Shown here: piece after piece, positions 52,481 to 63,343 of the stretch
Position numbering within the stretch: the stretch's first letter is position 1
How the letters are laid out: each line of letters begins with the position of its first letter
Assembly: GCA_036172665.1 (NCBI GenBank)
Contig: CM069872.1
Location: 22,361,001 to 22,425,000, forward strand
DNA: 64,000 nucleotides
Direction: 5' to 3'
Source of the DNA: Prosopocoilus inquinatus
Lineage: Eukaryota > Arthropoda > Insecta > Coleoptera > Lucanidae
The notes under the pieces: generated by a model
What the model saw: only the letters and a program-made list of their open reading frames with translations
Databases searched by the model: none
What the model was told of the DNA's origin: nothing
Made by a program: the position numbers and the translations under genes

Positions 52481-52784
52481 CAAATTCATTAAAATGGCTG
52501 TGTTCCAAGAACAAAACATTTGAAAACCATGTATGTATGTGAAAACATTAATTTTGGTTTATTCGTTTATTATAAAAGGTGTTTTTGAGTGAGTTTTGTA
52601 AAAATATTTTAATAAAAAGAATTTTCATAAGATGCACGTTCTGCGATCTTTACAAAACCCAGACAAAAACACTTTTTATAATACTTTTATAATAAACAAA
52701 TAAACCAAAATTAATGTTTTCACATACATACACTGTTCTCCTCAAATGTTTTATTCTTGAAACACAGCCATCTCAATGAATTTG
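52481..52784. repeat. Foldback hairpin (~304 bp)
   Basis: CAAATTCATTAAAATGGCTG and the inverted CAGCCATCTCAATGAATTTG begin arms of about 140 bases that also pair through CATTAATTTTGGTTTATTCG / its inverse. Confidence 0.78.
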
Positions 52785-53157
52785 TAAATAATCTGGATAT
52801 CTTCTTTATTTATTAATTCCTTTAAACAAAAAGTGTTATTTCCCCAAACTACCAGATTGCTAACTTAACCGTATCTGTAACTTTAATAATAAAAAAGTTA
52901 GCAATAGTGCCGAATTATTTTTGAACAGTCTGTTTATTCAATGACAAAAATAATTGATAAAAGGTACAGTAAAAAACGTGATAGATTTAAATTTCTATTT
53001 TGTTTTGTTTTAGTTCATTTATTGTTTGAAAATTAGCTACAGCTGCGCAAACTATTACGTTTATTTTCATAGGTTGGTTAAAAACATCAATAAGCTTTAA
53101 GTATAAAAGCATGTGCTTTTTAGTTTCAATCAGCGGACTCAATAATAAAAAAATATA

Positions 53158-54234
53158 GCGGGTGTCCCGCGCCATGTGCTCACCCTTCTAGAATCTTTAT
53201 TTATTAATCGATTAACCTGAATTTTGGAGACAATAAACTAAACAAAAAATGGAATTTTCCGACATATTGATAGTCGTTATAGGACTTCCGGTTTCGCCGG
53301 AAGTGATATCAAATTTCTTATTTTAAATGGGACACCCTATATATTTTTACATATTTAAAATCTACGGATCATTACGAGTCCGAATACGTATAAATTGTTA
53401 ATTTTGGTTTCCATGACAACGAGAAAAAAACTTTTTTATATTTCAATCTAGAAAGCTATGAATCGCATTTTTTCGATCTAATGCGATCAAGTGTTTCGAA
53501 AAAATCACTCCTTTGAAGGTATTTTGATTCTTAACATTTTTACAGTATTTGAAATTTTCATTAGCTCTTAACTCATTTTTTTCGATAGAACCTCATGTGT
53601 TTCTTAACTTAGTTCAACTGAACATTTTTTTCTGAATACGCTGATACCAAATACGTCATATTTTCTTTAAAAATAATTTCAAATAGAGCATGTCTTATTG
53701 AAATTTTACACTCCCTTTATTTCAAATGACTTTCAAAGAAAATATGACGTATTTGGTATCAGCGTACTCAGAAAAAAATTGTTCTGTTGAACTAAGCTAA
53801 GAAACATATGAGGTTCTATCGAAAAAATGAGTTAAGAGCTAATGCAAATTTCAAATACTGTAAAAATTTTAAAAATCAAAATACCATCAAAGGAGAAACA
53901 CTTGATCGCATTAGATCCAAAAAATGCGATTCATAGCTTTCTAGATTGAAAAATAAAAAAGTTTTTTTTTCGTTGTCATGGAAACCAAAATTAACAGTTG
54001 GTACGTATTCGGACTCGTAATGATCCGTAGATTTTAAATATGTAAAAATATATAGGGTGTTCCATTTAAAATAAGAAAGTTGATATCACTTCCGGCGAAA
54101 CCGGAAGTCCTATAATGACTATCAATATGTCGGAAAATTTCATTTTTTGTTTAGTTTATTGTCTCCAAAATTCAGGTTAATAGATTAATAAATAAAGATT
54201 CTAGAAGGGTGAGCACATGGCACGGGACACCCGG
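53158..54234. mobile_element. Palindromic foldback element, copy 2 (complete, 1,077 bp)
   Basis: TA (53156-53157, 54235-54236) flanks GCGGGTGTCCCGCGCCATGT and the inverted ACATGGCACGGGACACCCGG. The two arms pair over nearly their whole length, with a centre near 53700. It matches the truncated copy at 3251-4176. There is no coding capacity. The CCGGAAGTC/GACTTCCGG block lies ~120 bases inside each end. Confidence 0.92.
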
Positions 54235-54432
54235 TATATCCTTAGCATCGCTCTGCTCCACACTCACATCACCCTCACGACCGTATGTCCAAGTTTCGAA
54301 AGCGCCCCTGTAACAATAATAAAAATTTAATTTTTTAAATAAGTTTTGACCGGACAGCCATATGTTAATGCGTTATATATCGCGAATCCGGGGATATTGA
54401 CTTAGCAGTACAAAACAGTTATAATAATAATA

Positions 54433-55031
54433 CTGGGTGTCTCACAACGTACGGAGGAGATCGAAAGGATAGCTGTAGGACATCAAAATAAAGCTTTTTT
54501 CTTAATTTGCTTTTGACCAAAACCCAATAATAAGAAAGTTACAGCAGTTCAACTTTCTTAATTTCTTCTTTTACACCTATAGCTTCTTAATTAATCAAAA
54601 TTATTTCACAAAATGCAACTTTATTATTAAGTAAACTCTAAATTTATCAAAACCACCATTCATAAAGTGCCTATGTTAAGCTGTTTCCTAGTTTTGTTTT
54701 TAATTAGTAGGCGGTGCACAACGAGATGAAAACCCGTTTTTGAGCATTAAGAGAAAAAATGAAATAGCCGTTACTTTAACGTGACTACAATTTTTAAAAT
54801 AGTTGTTTATTATAAAGCAGTGTTCAATTAGCTCATAAATGCCTCAAATTTGAATTTAAAACGTAAAATCTTACAGCAAGCAGTAACTTTTGCTTGCTAA
54901 TTTATTTCACTTTAAACTCTTGTAACATTTTAGTTATTGCTCTTTTACCAAAAATTTATTAAGAGAAAATCTTTAATTTGATCTCCCCTAGCTACCCTCT
55001 TAATCTCCTCCGTAGGTTATGAGACACCCAG
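54433..55031. mobile_element. MITE family F, copy 3 (599 bp)
   Basis: TA-bordered ends CTGGGTGTCTCACAACGTAC and the inverted GTAGGTTATGAGACACCCAG. The length and internal sequence match copy 1 at 12819-13416. Confidence 0.87.
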
Positions 55032-55239
55032 TATAATAATACAGTTCTATTGCACGTAGGTTTTTATTGTCACTGTCTTTCAAAAGGATCTCAAAATCAT
55101 CATATTTTTTTTTTTTTGTAAATCTTCGTTATTAATGAGTGGCAATCTATACAGAAAATTGAAATTATCATAATGCATTTTTAATTGTTCAAAACGTTCT
55201 GTTAACAAACACATTATAACGTCTAGAAGTGTGTAAAAC

Positions 55240-57040
55240 ATGTTCTAAATTTATCTTCTGGTGATTATAGCTTCATCATGATGCCCGTAGTCAAATTGTT
55301 GTGTCTTCTTTCGTCGTCGAACTTCAGCACTAGTTTCAAAGACTTGTTCTTCATACACCTCTTCACTTAGTTCTTGTCCTCTTTTAAAACTTCTTTAAAT
55401 TTTGTGTCTAATCGAAGCTGTAATGATATGATTAAACGTTCTATAGATTCTAACGCAAGTGTAATCTTCATATTTTATTCCTGAAGCATTTTATTCACAG
55501 GATTTATTCTGTTAAGCAAATTATGCCAAGTTATAAGAGAGAAAATAGCACATAACGTTTGTGTTTCATGCTGAGTTTCCTTATTAAAATTTTCATTATT
55601 TAAAATTTCAAACAGTTCATCGTAAATTTCTCTTGACTGATATCGTCATAAAGGCCGGATTGCTTTCCCATCGTGTTTCTGATGGCTGTTTCGATATTAA
55701 ATTTCTTACGAATATTAAAAGAATTGCGACGAATTCGTGATTGTCAGGAGGTCAACGGTGGAGAACTTTGAGCACCTTATAAAATAGAATTCCAAAGAAA
55801 ATATTAAAACATGTGAGGTGTTATAGGGTTAGAAAATTTCCAAGGTAACTCGATATTTTGAAAACAGTTAAGTTTAGGTTTAGATATATGGCCGTATGCC
55901 ACAATGTCGCCAAAGGGCTTATTATATCATGCCATTACCGAAATGCAGAAAAAATTTCTACATTCTTGATACAACAGTATCCCTCAGATACATAAGTGGT
56001 TGGTAATATTTCTAGGGTTTTGGGCTGGTGATTGTTCCAGAACCACTGGATTGTACCATGTCATTTCCTGATGCACTTTCACAAATTTGTCTTTCAAGTT
56101 TTTCCATTTTCTTTGTATTTCTATTAAAGATACAAATATTGCAATTATTGGTTATAATACTGTTGCCTGCTGATTATGATGAAGTAAAATAGAACATTCC
56201 ACTGCAACAGAGACAAAACACACGTCACCGTCCAAAGGTAACCACGTTCTTATTTCTGGCGGCGCCTCAAAAATATAAGATTCTTCACGCGGAAATTTAG
56301 GACATTTGTTATGATTTTGAATGAACCAATCACAACTGCTGCATGAACGCCGCAAAACGCGATCCGCTTAACTGAAATGGGCACTATTAGATTATAGAAT
56401 AACATTTAGATTTATGAATTGATAATAAAATTGTGTCTCTGATTGTGTTACTTAAAATTTCCGATATTTCATTTTGAAAATCTTTACTCAAATAAAATAC
56501 TCTATCGTTTTGTTGCAGAACTCTTCAACATGATTTTCCATGAGGGGAACAACCTTCGCGCATAGTTCGACTAATTTTAAAAAATTGCCATTATTCCTTT
56601 CATATAATTTATCACATGATCCGCGAAAAGCTAAATTTTGGCCACCAAGGAATTTTATAATTTTAATTAAGCGTTCTGAAACATTCGTCAAATGTTTCTT
56701 TTCCATTTCATACATGCTCTAACTCTGACAGTCAATAGTGGTTTTATTTTTTTAATTCTTTTCAAGTTCCTTCCATTTTTAGAAATTTTTGATGTGCGTT
56801 AAACTAGTCTCATGTCTGTGCAACATTGTACTTAGATTTCGCCAATCATTGTAACCTTCCACAAGAATACTTGATTCCGTAGGTGCGAAAATTTTGCAAC
56901 AAAACACAATTTATAGATTCTAGTTAAACGAACCATATTGTTGGTACGAGTTCCCCGTTCTCCATTTTTCTGTTATAAAACGTGTCGCCAAATTCACGAC
57001 CATATGTATCTCTAGGATATATTATTTTGCTTTTGTACAG
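55240..57040 (-). pseudogene. hAT transposase (DUF4371/ZMYM type), heavily decayed
   Basis: On the minus strand, in several frames and in order: FGDTFYNRKMENGELV, GYNDWRNLSTMLHRHETS, then 56715-56488 MEKKHLTNVSERLIKIIKFL with LAFRGSCDKLYERNNGNFLK. After a degraded centre come EIYDELFEILNNENFNKE and RRKKTQQFDYGHHDEAI (to about 55255). The order is the same as in the better preserved hAT at 57828-63335, so they are related copies. The catalytic core and dimerisation domain are mostly unreadable. Confidence 0.65.
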
Positions 57041-57043
57041 GTC

Positions 57044-57819
57044 TCAGCTCAATATTACTCGCAATTTTTCGTTAATATTTCCCCATTCATTTACAACAGC
57101 ATTTTCAACTAAATTTTCTTTCAACTGTTTTTCACTTAAATAACGAAACTTCTTAGCTTGTCCAATAGTTGCAACAGTACTTAAACTGGATGATTTGCAT
57201 GCTTCATCAATTATGATTTCTGGTGTATCTGGATACATAAAAGAAACATCCAGAGGTTGAAGCCTATGGGATGTGTATGGCGGTATTACAAGTAGGTGCA
57301 CATGATTTTCTTTAGCCGTGTTTATTAGTTCTAAATTTTTGGTATGAGTTGAGTGACCGTCGAAGATTAAAAGTACCGGGTCTTCTGCTGTAGGTTTAGA
57401 AAACCTTAAGAAATGTTTAAACCAAGACTTGGCAAAAATGTTTGATTGCATCCATCCAGACGGATGATATTCAACAACGGTTTCCGGAGGGAGTCCTATT
57501 TCATACAGGGGATTCCTTCTGGCGCGTGGAATAATTAACAAAGGTGGTATATAATGACCTACAGCATTAGAACAAATTTCGGCAGTGACTAACGTTCCAC
57601 GCTCTGCAGAGGATAATGCTCCAACTTGCTTTTTTCCTTTTAGAGATAAGACTTTACTTGGCCTACTGGGAACAGTCGTCATTCCAGTTTCATCAGAATT
57701 ATAAATTCTGCTTGATGGGAAGCGATGTGTTTCTAATAAATTACCGAGGAGTGTGAAAAATTTATCAACATTTGTCTTATTAAACGAAGCAGCTCTTGCT
57801 GCAGATGTTTTCTCTGGAA
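57044..57819 (-). pseudogene. pogo/Tigger transposase, catalytic part
   Basis: The DDE_1 core is intact as sequence. YNSDETGMTTVP carries the first aspartate, LLIFDGHSTHTKNLELI the second, and PPYTSHRLQPLDVSFM the third. The frame begins in the hAT insertion, and true coding starts at about RLPEKTSAARAASF. The N-terminal DNA-binding part is at 63344-63672, beyond the hAT element. Together they make a transposase of normal length with one frameshift in its N-terminal part. Confidence 0.9.
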
Positions 57820-57995
57820 GTCGTAACCAGGACAGTGTGGTAAATCTTCTCAGTATGATGCAAGTCTTCGAAATGCCGCCCTTTATGTTTTTTTTTAATA
57901 ACCTTCGATTGCATTTTAAAGAAAAAACTGCACAAAATTTACAAATATTATTTTTATTTAGGAAAATAAACAAATATAATAGTTACAATTACCTA

Positions 57996-59187
57996 CTACA
58001 ATTTTACCCTTCTAACTTTAATTTTAGCAAATTCGTCAATTAGGAATGTGTAGTCTAGAGTGGCACCCAGTGTAGATTCAATAGAAATTAATGACAGATT
58101 TCTAAGTTTTGTTTGGCTTATTGAACTTCTTAAGTAATGTTTTATTAATTTTAATTTCGAAAAACTTCTTTCTCCACTAGCTACAGAGACAGGAAGTGTT
58201 AATAAGATTCTCAGAGCTACAGCAGTATTCGGATACAAAGTAATTAAGTGATTTTGGGACAAATAATTTAAAACATCGAAAGGGTTCATAGAATACGGTA
58301 GCATGCGAGACAGATCACGTAATTCTTCTTGAAGATCACTTGCATTTATGTCTGATTCATTTTCGACCGAAAGTATTGACTGGAGACCGTTACAATAATT
58401 TTCTAACGTTTTATCATCTGTACCTTTGAGTTTAGAAATGTCATATAAAAACTGAAAATTTTTGCTATGTGTTTCTAGAAGTGTGAATCGTTCATTCAGA
58501 GAATTAAGAGTAATGTCAAGCATGTAATAGAAAAAGTTTATTTTAAATTTATTTTCCTCTGTTAAGGGTTCATCAATAGCTTCATAGTCAAACTGACGGT
58601 TTTTTCCTCTGGCTCTAACTTCAGTTTCGACAGGAAATTCTGTAGTGCATTCAAGATTCTGTGCAATCTCATTAGCAGCAATTTTCATTTGTTCATAACC
58701 AGATTGTCTATAAGTTTTCACCTTTTGTATGGTGTCTGATAACATTCTTACGCAATCTGACAAATTTATAGTTACAGATTGCAATAGTTTCGAGACTGAA
58801 TTTATTTCAAATAAAATATCGTACCAAAGAATTACACCGCATAGAAACTTGTAATTTTTAATATTTCTTGCTAACCCTTTTGCTTTAACTTTAATTTCTG
58901 CATCTATGTTGACGTTTTCTATCATATGAAATAATGCATCATAGATTTCGCAAAGTTGAAATCGTAAAGGTCTTAACGCGTCTACTCTACTTGACCACCT
59001 AGTAGCACTCAATGGTTTTAGAGTTAATTGTGAAACATATTTTTTTAACACTTCCCAACGCTTTGTAGAATCAGAAAAAAAAGTGTAAAGTTCTTGTACA
59101 ACAGAAAAAAAAGTTATTGTTTCTGTAGAAGATGCTGCATCATTCACAACTAGGTTTAAAGAATGGCATGAGCAGGGCACATAAAAC
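57996..59187 (-). pseudogene. hAT transposase (DUF4371/ZMYM type), C-terminal two-thirds
   Basis: After the MULE junction the protein resumes at FYVPCSCHSLNLVVNDAASS (a hAT C-H motif). It continues through WSSRVDALRPLRFQLCEIYD, RGKNRQFDYEAIDEPLTEEN and the dimerisation domain (LLTLPVSVASGERSFSKLKL), ending at 57996. The interval is open throughout; only its beginning is cut by the MULE. Proteins of this group resemble vertebrate ZMYM/52-kDa-repressor-like proteins. Confidence 0.88.
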
Positions 59188-59197
59188 GGTCTAGTAC

Positions 59198-59303
59198 AAC
59201 TGGCCGCGGTCAACTGGCCGCGGCCTACTGGACGCCGGACAAGTGGCCGCGGGGACAACTGGCCGCCGGGATAACTGGCCGCCGGGACAACTGGCCGCCG
59301 TTG
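59198..59303 (+). repeat. Left terminal tandem array of MULE 2
   Basis: About seven units of AACTGGCCGCCGGGACA-like sequence with periods of 16-19 bases. They differ by small substitutions (AACTGGCCGCGGTC, TACTGGACGCCGG, AAGTGGCCGCGGGG). G+C here is far above the surroundings. Confidence 0.88.
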
Positions 59304-59411
59304 TATGAAGACGTGTCAATACAGAACGCTTTAAGTGTCTTTTTTTTAAGTTTTTTTTGTGTTTTTTATATTTAGTTACGAATGTATGTACATCATATCT
59401 ACATTAAATTT

Positions 59412-60818
59412 TTATTGATTAATTTGGTAATTGTGAGCAATGCCTCGTATGTACTCGATAACATTCCGGTTTTCGTAATCTCTTACGATTCTCAGGATAC
59501 GTTCGTCGGCATCCCTGTATCTTCGAAGTTTTTGGGGTGGAGCATGTCCTGCAACAAGCTGCTCGTAATAAATATCACGATTAGCTTGGACTTTCCGTAA
59601 ACCATCAATCAATTTCCATATTGTGGGATGATCTACACCAAGCTCCATTTGTAAACGCCGATGGCTGGCTTCAGCATGATTGTTGGTACGATCTTGTAAA
59701 TCTAGCACTCTGTCATACATATTCCACATCTCATGTGGAAACATGGGTTGACGACGTCCATTTCCCCTGCGGTTTAAACGACCAATGTAATTGTCCTCGA
59801 ACCAATCTAATATGGGTAGCAAATCGCCAGGTAAAATATCTGACAACTCATTTAATGCGTTTTCCATATCTTGCATTGGGACAAATGCCAAACCAATGAT
59901 CATTTTGGCATGTAATGCAAAGTCTGCGTCGTTGTTATAACGGGTAATTAAATTTGCTTCGTTCAAATGTTTTTTCATGTTTTTCGCTAGGTGAAAAAAA
60001 CATCCTCGAATTTCAGTTTGCGGAAAGTTATTTTGCAGGCTTTTAAAAGCGGCCAGTTCAAAATCTGATGTAATTGATGTTGGATTTAATGTTGGTGCTA
60101 GCGTTTTGATTGTTTCAAATAAATTATCATAAGTTGGTCTTGATTTGTTTGGCAAAAGCGCATAAAAAACAGGATGTACCCCTCCATATTTCTTTGCTAG
60201 TATAACATATACCTGGTGAAACAAATTCGGGGCAATTTTAAAAGTCCCATCTACAAAAAAATGGTCGCAATTTTGCAGAATCTCTAAATTCCTCTGTCTG
60301 CCAAAAATTAAAATTCTCCCTGGACCATGGCCACTGTCGGAAAGTAAGAAGTTTTCTATATTGCCAGGTGTGAATTCGTAGATTCTATAACGTTCCGGAA
60401 TTTGTAACTCTTCCAGGGATGCTGGAATTGCTGGTGCTTGGTGTATTTGTTTTCGCTGTCTTCGCACCAGTTTTTTCAAAGCCCCTTGAGATGGAAGAGC
60501 TCCTTGGCAAGCCAGGTTGAGGTTTTGTGAACATTCGCTGATCACCTGACATGTCGGTTCTTGTGTCTCTAAAGCCCGTTTTTTAATTGTAGTAATTACT
60601 CGATCAGCCTCTGCTTTGCCTGCCGATGTGTCATGGGTATGCACGTTCAAAGTTTTTACAGCAGCACCATTTCTAACGTGCACTCGCGCTTTACACTGTC
60701 GTCTTTGCTCACATCGCCAAAACTCCGTTTCACCATCCGCGGATAATTTATCAAAAACATAAATATATCCGTCACTATAAAACTTGTCACGATTGCGTTG
60801 AGATTTAATAGGCTCCAT
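59412..60818 (-). CDS. FLYWCH-MULE transposase, intact 468-aa ORF
   Basis: An uninterrupted frame starts MEPIKSQRNRDKFYSDGYIY. Residues ~12-65 form a FLYWCH zinc finger (GETEFWRCEQRRQCKARVHV, H..H). The MULE core follows. HFFVDGTFKIAPNLFHQVYV has the first aspartate, SITSDFELAAFKSLQNNFPQ the second with GCFFHLAKNMKKHL, and NNHAEASHRRLQMEL the glutamate. All expected catalytic positions are present, so this could encode a functional enzyme acting on the element's ends. The gene lies 224 bases from the left end and 697 bases from the right end. It is the best-preserved coding sequence in the window. Confidence 0.92.
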   Translation of the reverse strand: MEPIKSQRNRDKFYSDGYIYVFDKLSADGETEFWRCEQRRQCKARVHVRNGAAVKTLNVHTHDTSAGKAEADRVITTIKKRALETQEPTCQVISECSQNLNLACQGALPSQGALKKLVRRQRKQIHQAPAIPASLEELQIPERYRIYEFTPGNIENFLLSDSGHGPGRILIFGRQRNLEILQNCDHFFVDGTFKIAPNLFHQVYVILAKKYGGVHPVFYALLPNKSRPTYDNLFETIKTLAPTLNPTSITSDFELAAFKSLQNNFPQTEIRGCFFHLAKNMKKHLNEANLITRYNNDADFALHAKMIIGLAFVPMQDMENALNELSDILPGDLLPILDWFEDNYIGRLNRRGNGRRQPMFPHEMWNMYDRVLDLQDRTNNHAEASHRRLQMELGVDHPTIWKLIDGLRKVQANRDIYYEQLVAGHAPPQKLRRYRDADERILRIVRDYENRNVIEYIRGIAHNYQINQ

Positions 60819-61400
60819 TTTGATGTTACTACTTCAAAATGTGAAGACAAACAGCTTTGAAAATGCTTTATCTACCTGCTTTTATTTTAAATAACAGATC
60901 GTAAATACCTCATTAGCCAGATACATTAACTGTATTTTGATTGGATGTCTGGTATTTTCGATGAAAATTATTAAATTAGAAAATTAGAAGAAATACTGTG
61001 GATTTCCTAAACTGTCATTTGTAAACAAATTAACTAAGAGGATTTAGGGGGTACAAAATTGATTGAATTTCTCTTAATGACTAGTATCTGGATTGGATGT
61101 CAGGTATTTCGGATTAGCATAATTAGAGAAGAATAATTATATTAGAAGAAATACTGTATTTCTTGAAATTTTAAAACTGAATAATTTGCAAACAAATTTA
61201 TTCTTATTATATTTATACTATTATTAATTGACTCGATAAGTGCATAAACATGTTCGGTCCAAATTTACTGTTCTGAGAAAACAACAAATAACTTTCTAGA
61301 ATTTTGTTTATGTAATTAATGTTATTAAAATAAAAATCTAAAAAATTTTCGGTTGTTTTCTCAAAACAGTAAAAATTACTTAAAACGAAAATCTAAAACT
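60819..61400. other. 5' non-coding region of MULE 2
   Basis: Promoter and leader must lie here for the minus-strand transposase. Two diverged direct copies of GATTGGATGTC.GGTATTTC with AGAAGAAATACTGT occur near 60938 and 61090. A hairpin at 61225-61385 (ACTGTTCTGAGAAAACAACA / TGTTTTCTCAAAACAGT-like) resembles 52040-52251. Confidence 0.55.
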
Positions 61401-61509
61401 GTGCGGCGGCCAGTTGTCCCGGCGGCCACTAGTCCCGGCGGCCACTTGTCACGCGGCCAGTTGACGGCGTCCACTTGTCACGCGGCCAGTTGGCGGCGGC
61501 CACTTGTCC
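61401..61509 (-). repeat. Right terminal tandem array of MULE 2
   Basis: Inverted counterpart of 59198-59303: GCGGCGGCCAGTTGTCCC, GGCGGCCACTAGTCCC, GGCGGCCACTTGTCA and variants, about seven units. Confidence 0.88.
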
Positions 61510-61515
61510 CATTCC

Positions 61516-61945
61516 GCACATAAAACGCCCTTGGATATTTTTCAAATATTCTATTTTGTACACCCTTTCTTATTCCTTTCATATTAGCTCCGTTGTCGTA
61601 GCCTTGCCCTCTAAGCCACTTTAAGTCAAAACCTAACTTACCCAAATGTGTTAGAATAAGTTCTGTCAAACCCTTTCCGGTTGAGTCACTAGCTTCAAAA
61701 AAGCCAATAAAGAATTCTTCAATTTCATATTTATCTTGAGTGGAATTAAAAGCGACAACTCTTATTGTTAATGATAGCTGTTCAATATGACTTACGTCTG
61801 GGGTACAATCTGCGATTATCGAAAAATATTTAGCGATTTTTGTTACATCGACAATTTTGTTTAAAATTGTATTTCCCATCAAATTTATCAATTCATCTTG
61901 TATATTATTGCTTAGATAAGTCACAGACCATTTATCAGTTATCAA
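61516..61945 (-). pseudogene. hAT transposase, central part
   Basis: Reads TDKWSVTYLSNNIQDELINL, YFSIIADCTPDVSHIEQLSL (the catalytic D..T/S block) and WLRGQGYDNGANMKG (a second conserved block), up to EKYPRAFYV at the MULE junction. The upstream join to the N-terminal part near 61942 is out of frame and probably missing a few codons, so the copy was damaged there. Residues downstream of FYV in this frame are MULE sequence. Confidence 0.85.
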
Positions 61946-62826
61946 TTAATCATAATTGGATCAAATTCGGAAAGCAATTCTACCAATTTTAGGAAGTTTC
62001 CGTTATTAGCCTGAAACAAATGTTCAGTTGTTCCACGAAAAGCTAAACATTGTGAGGCCAATAGTCTAATTATTGAAATAATTCTTTTTAGAACTCCTCT
62101 CCAATGCTGAATTTCCATATCCATAATTCGTTGATATTCAGCGTCAATAGTTTTTTTCTGCTTTAATCGAATGTCCAATTCTTTCCATGCTCTAAAAGCA
62201 TTTCTATGATTTACAGACTTTTCGTGCATTGTGAGAGCTCTTATAAGATTTCCCCAGTCAGAATAGCCTTTTTTGGGCCAGTCGCTAATACTAGACGAAT
62301 TATTATCAAATAATATACAACAAAAGCAAAAAACGGCATCATTTGTAACAGAGTAAATCAACCAACTTCTCTCAACGACTTCACCATTGCTCAACACTTT
62401 TAAATAATGCGAGGGCGAAAATCTGCGCCTTCCTTTATTAATAGGAAACTCGAATTCTTTAATTTGATGTGGACCCCTCTCAACCAATATTTGACGAGTT
62501 TCGGATGACATGCAGAAAGAATTCCATAATGCAGGATCAGAAGGAATCACCTGGCTGCCACTGCTACCCGGCTCTTGATGAATTTCTGATGGTGTTATTT
62601 CTTGGTTTCTTTCCACAACTTCTGGAATTGATTGGAGCGACACTGAGTTTTTATTTTCCAAATCCAGAGTGGTTACTGTTGATGTGGATGCGGACGGTTC
62701 CTCTAAACAGGACTGTTGTACCAAGAATTCCTTCATAACATAGCTTAACTGTTTTTCTTGTTCCTTTTTCTTTAAACGCTTCTTTTTGTATTGACTTCCA
62801 GACATTTTTTTCCTTTTATGTTCCAT
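61942..62826 (-). pseudogene. hAT transposase, N-terminal part with TTF-type finger
   Basis: A basic N terminus (MEHKRKKMSGSQYKKKRLKK) leads to an acidic/serine linker. Then comes the TTF-type zinc finger region (RRRFSPSHYLKVLSNGEVVE, WLIYSVTNDAVFCFCCILFD, KGYSDWGNLIRALTMHEKSV-NH). The DUF4371 start follows (IISIIRLLASQCLAFRGTTE, NNGNFLKLVELLSEFDPIM). The ATG at 62826 is well placed as the start. The frame stops at 61942, where the next part continues in another frame. Confidence 0.88.
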
Positions 62827-63335
62827 ACTCTAATAAAAATATTAAATAATCATACATTGGCAAACATTTTAAACGTGTGATGCACTCAGTCCATGCAAAT
62901 CCTACCTTTTTAATTCGAAGCCGCAGAGCCACAACACAATCACTTTCAATGATAATAAGTAACTTGCTACTTCTGGAGACAAACTAACATTAAAGTCAAA
63001 CATTGTGAATAATTTTAAGAACTATCAACACGTAACACGTGCAAATGTCTTTTGTAATAATTGCATAATGGCTTAGCGCATTTTTCGACCAGCGCTCGCC
63101 AATAATGCACTTTTCCAGAATCCGATATCAAAGGGTACCGAAAGTTTAGGCAGAGGAACGTGTTAAATCATAAATCGTATACATCAATATCAGAATAACA
63201 TATAGAAAAGCGATGCTTAAAGATTTTTAATTACTGAAAATTTAAAATTCTATTTTGATGTCCCTGGTTATGCCGCCCCCTTATGATGCCGCCTGATGCG
63301 GCCGCCTCTCTGTATCATAGCACGGCACGGCCCTG
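62827..63335. other. 5' non-coding end of the hAT element
   Basis: It runs from the hAT start codon to its CACGGCCCTG terminus. GCCGCC-rich sequence (63273-63310) lies just inside the end. No other gene was found. Confidence 0.6.
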
Positions 63336-63343
63336 GTCGTAAC

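Larger units (their letters stand above)
59188..61515 (-). mobile_element. MULE transposon 2 with minisatellite-like termini
   Basis: An 11-bp duplication GCACATAAAAC (59177-59187, 61516-61526; a twelfth base G also matches) flanks the 2,328-bp element. The outermost bases are GGTCTAGTACAACTGGCC and (inverted) GGAATGGGACAAGTGGCC. Each end is a tandem array of a ~17-base GGCCGC-containing unit: 59198-59303 and, inverted, 61401-61509. One FLYWCH/MULE transposase lies on the minus strand. Removing the element and one duplication makes the hAT frame continuous. Confidence 0.95.
57828..63335 (-). mobile_element. hAT transposon inserted in pogo/Tigger
   Basis: An 8-bp duplication GTCGTAAC (57820-57827, 63336-63343) flanks ends CAGGACAGTG and the inverted CACGGCCCTG. 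The 8-bp duplication and CAGGG-type ends are diagnostic of hAT. The duplication lies in the pogo reading frame between SLR and LPEKT. Minus-strand transposase pieces lie at both sides of a MULE that fills the middle. Without the MULE the hAT is about 3.2 kb. Confidence 0.95.
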
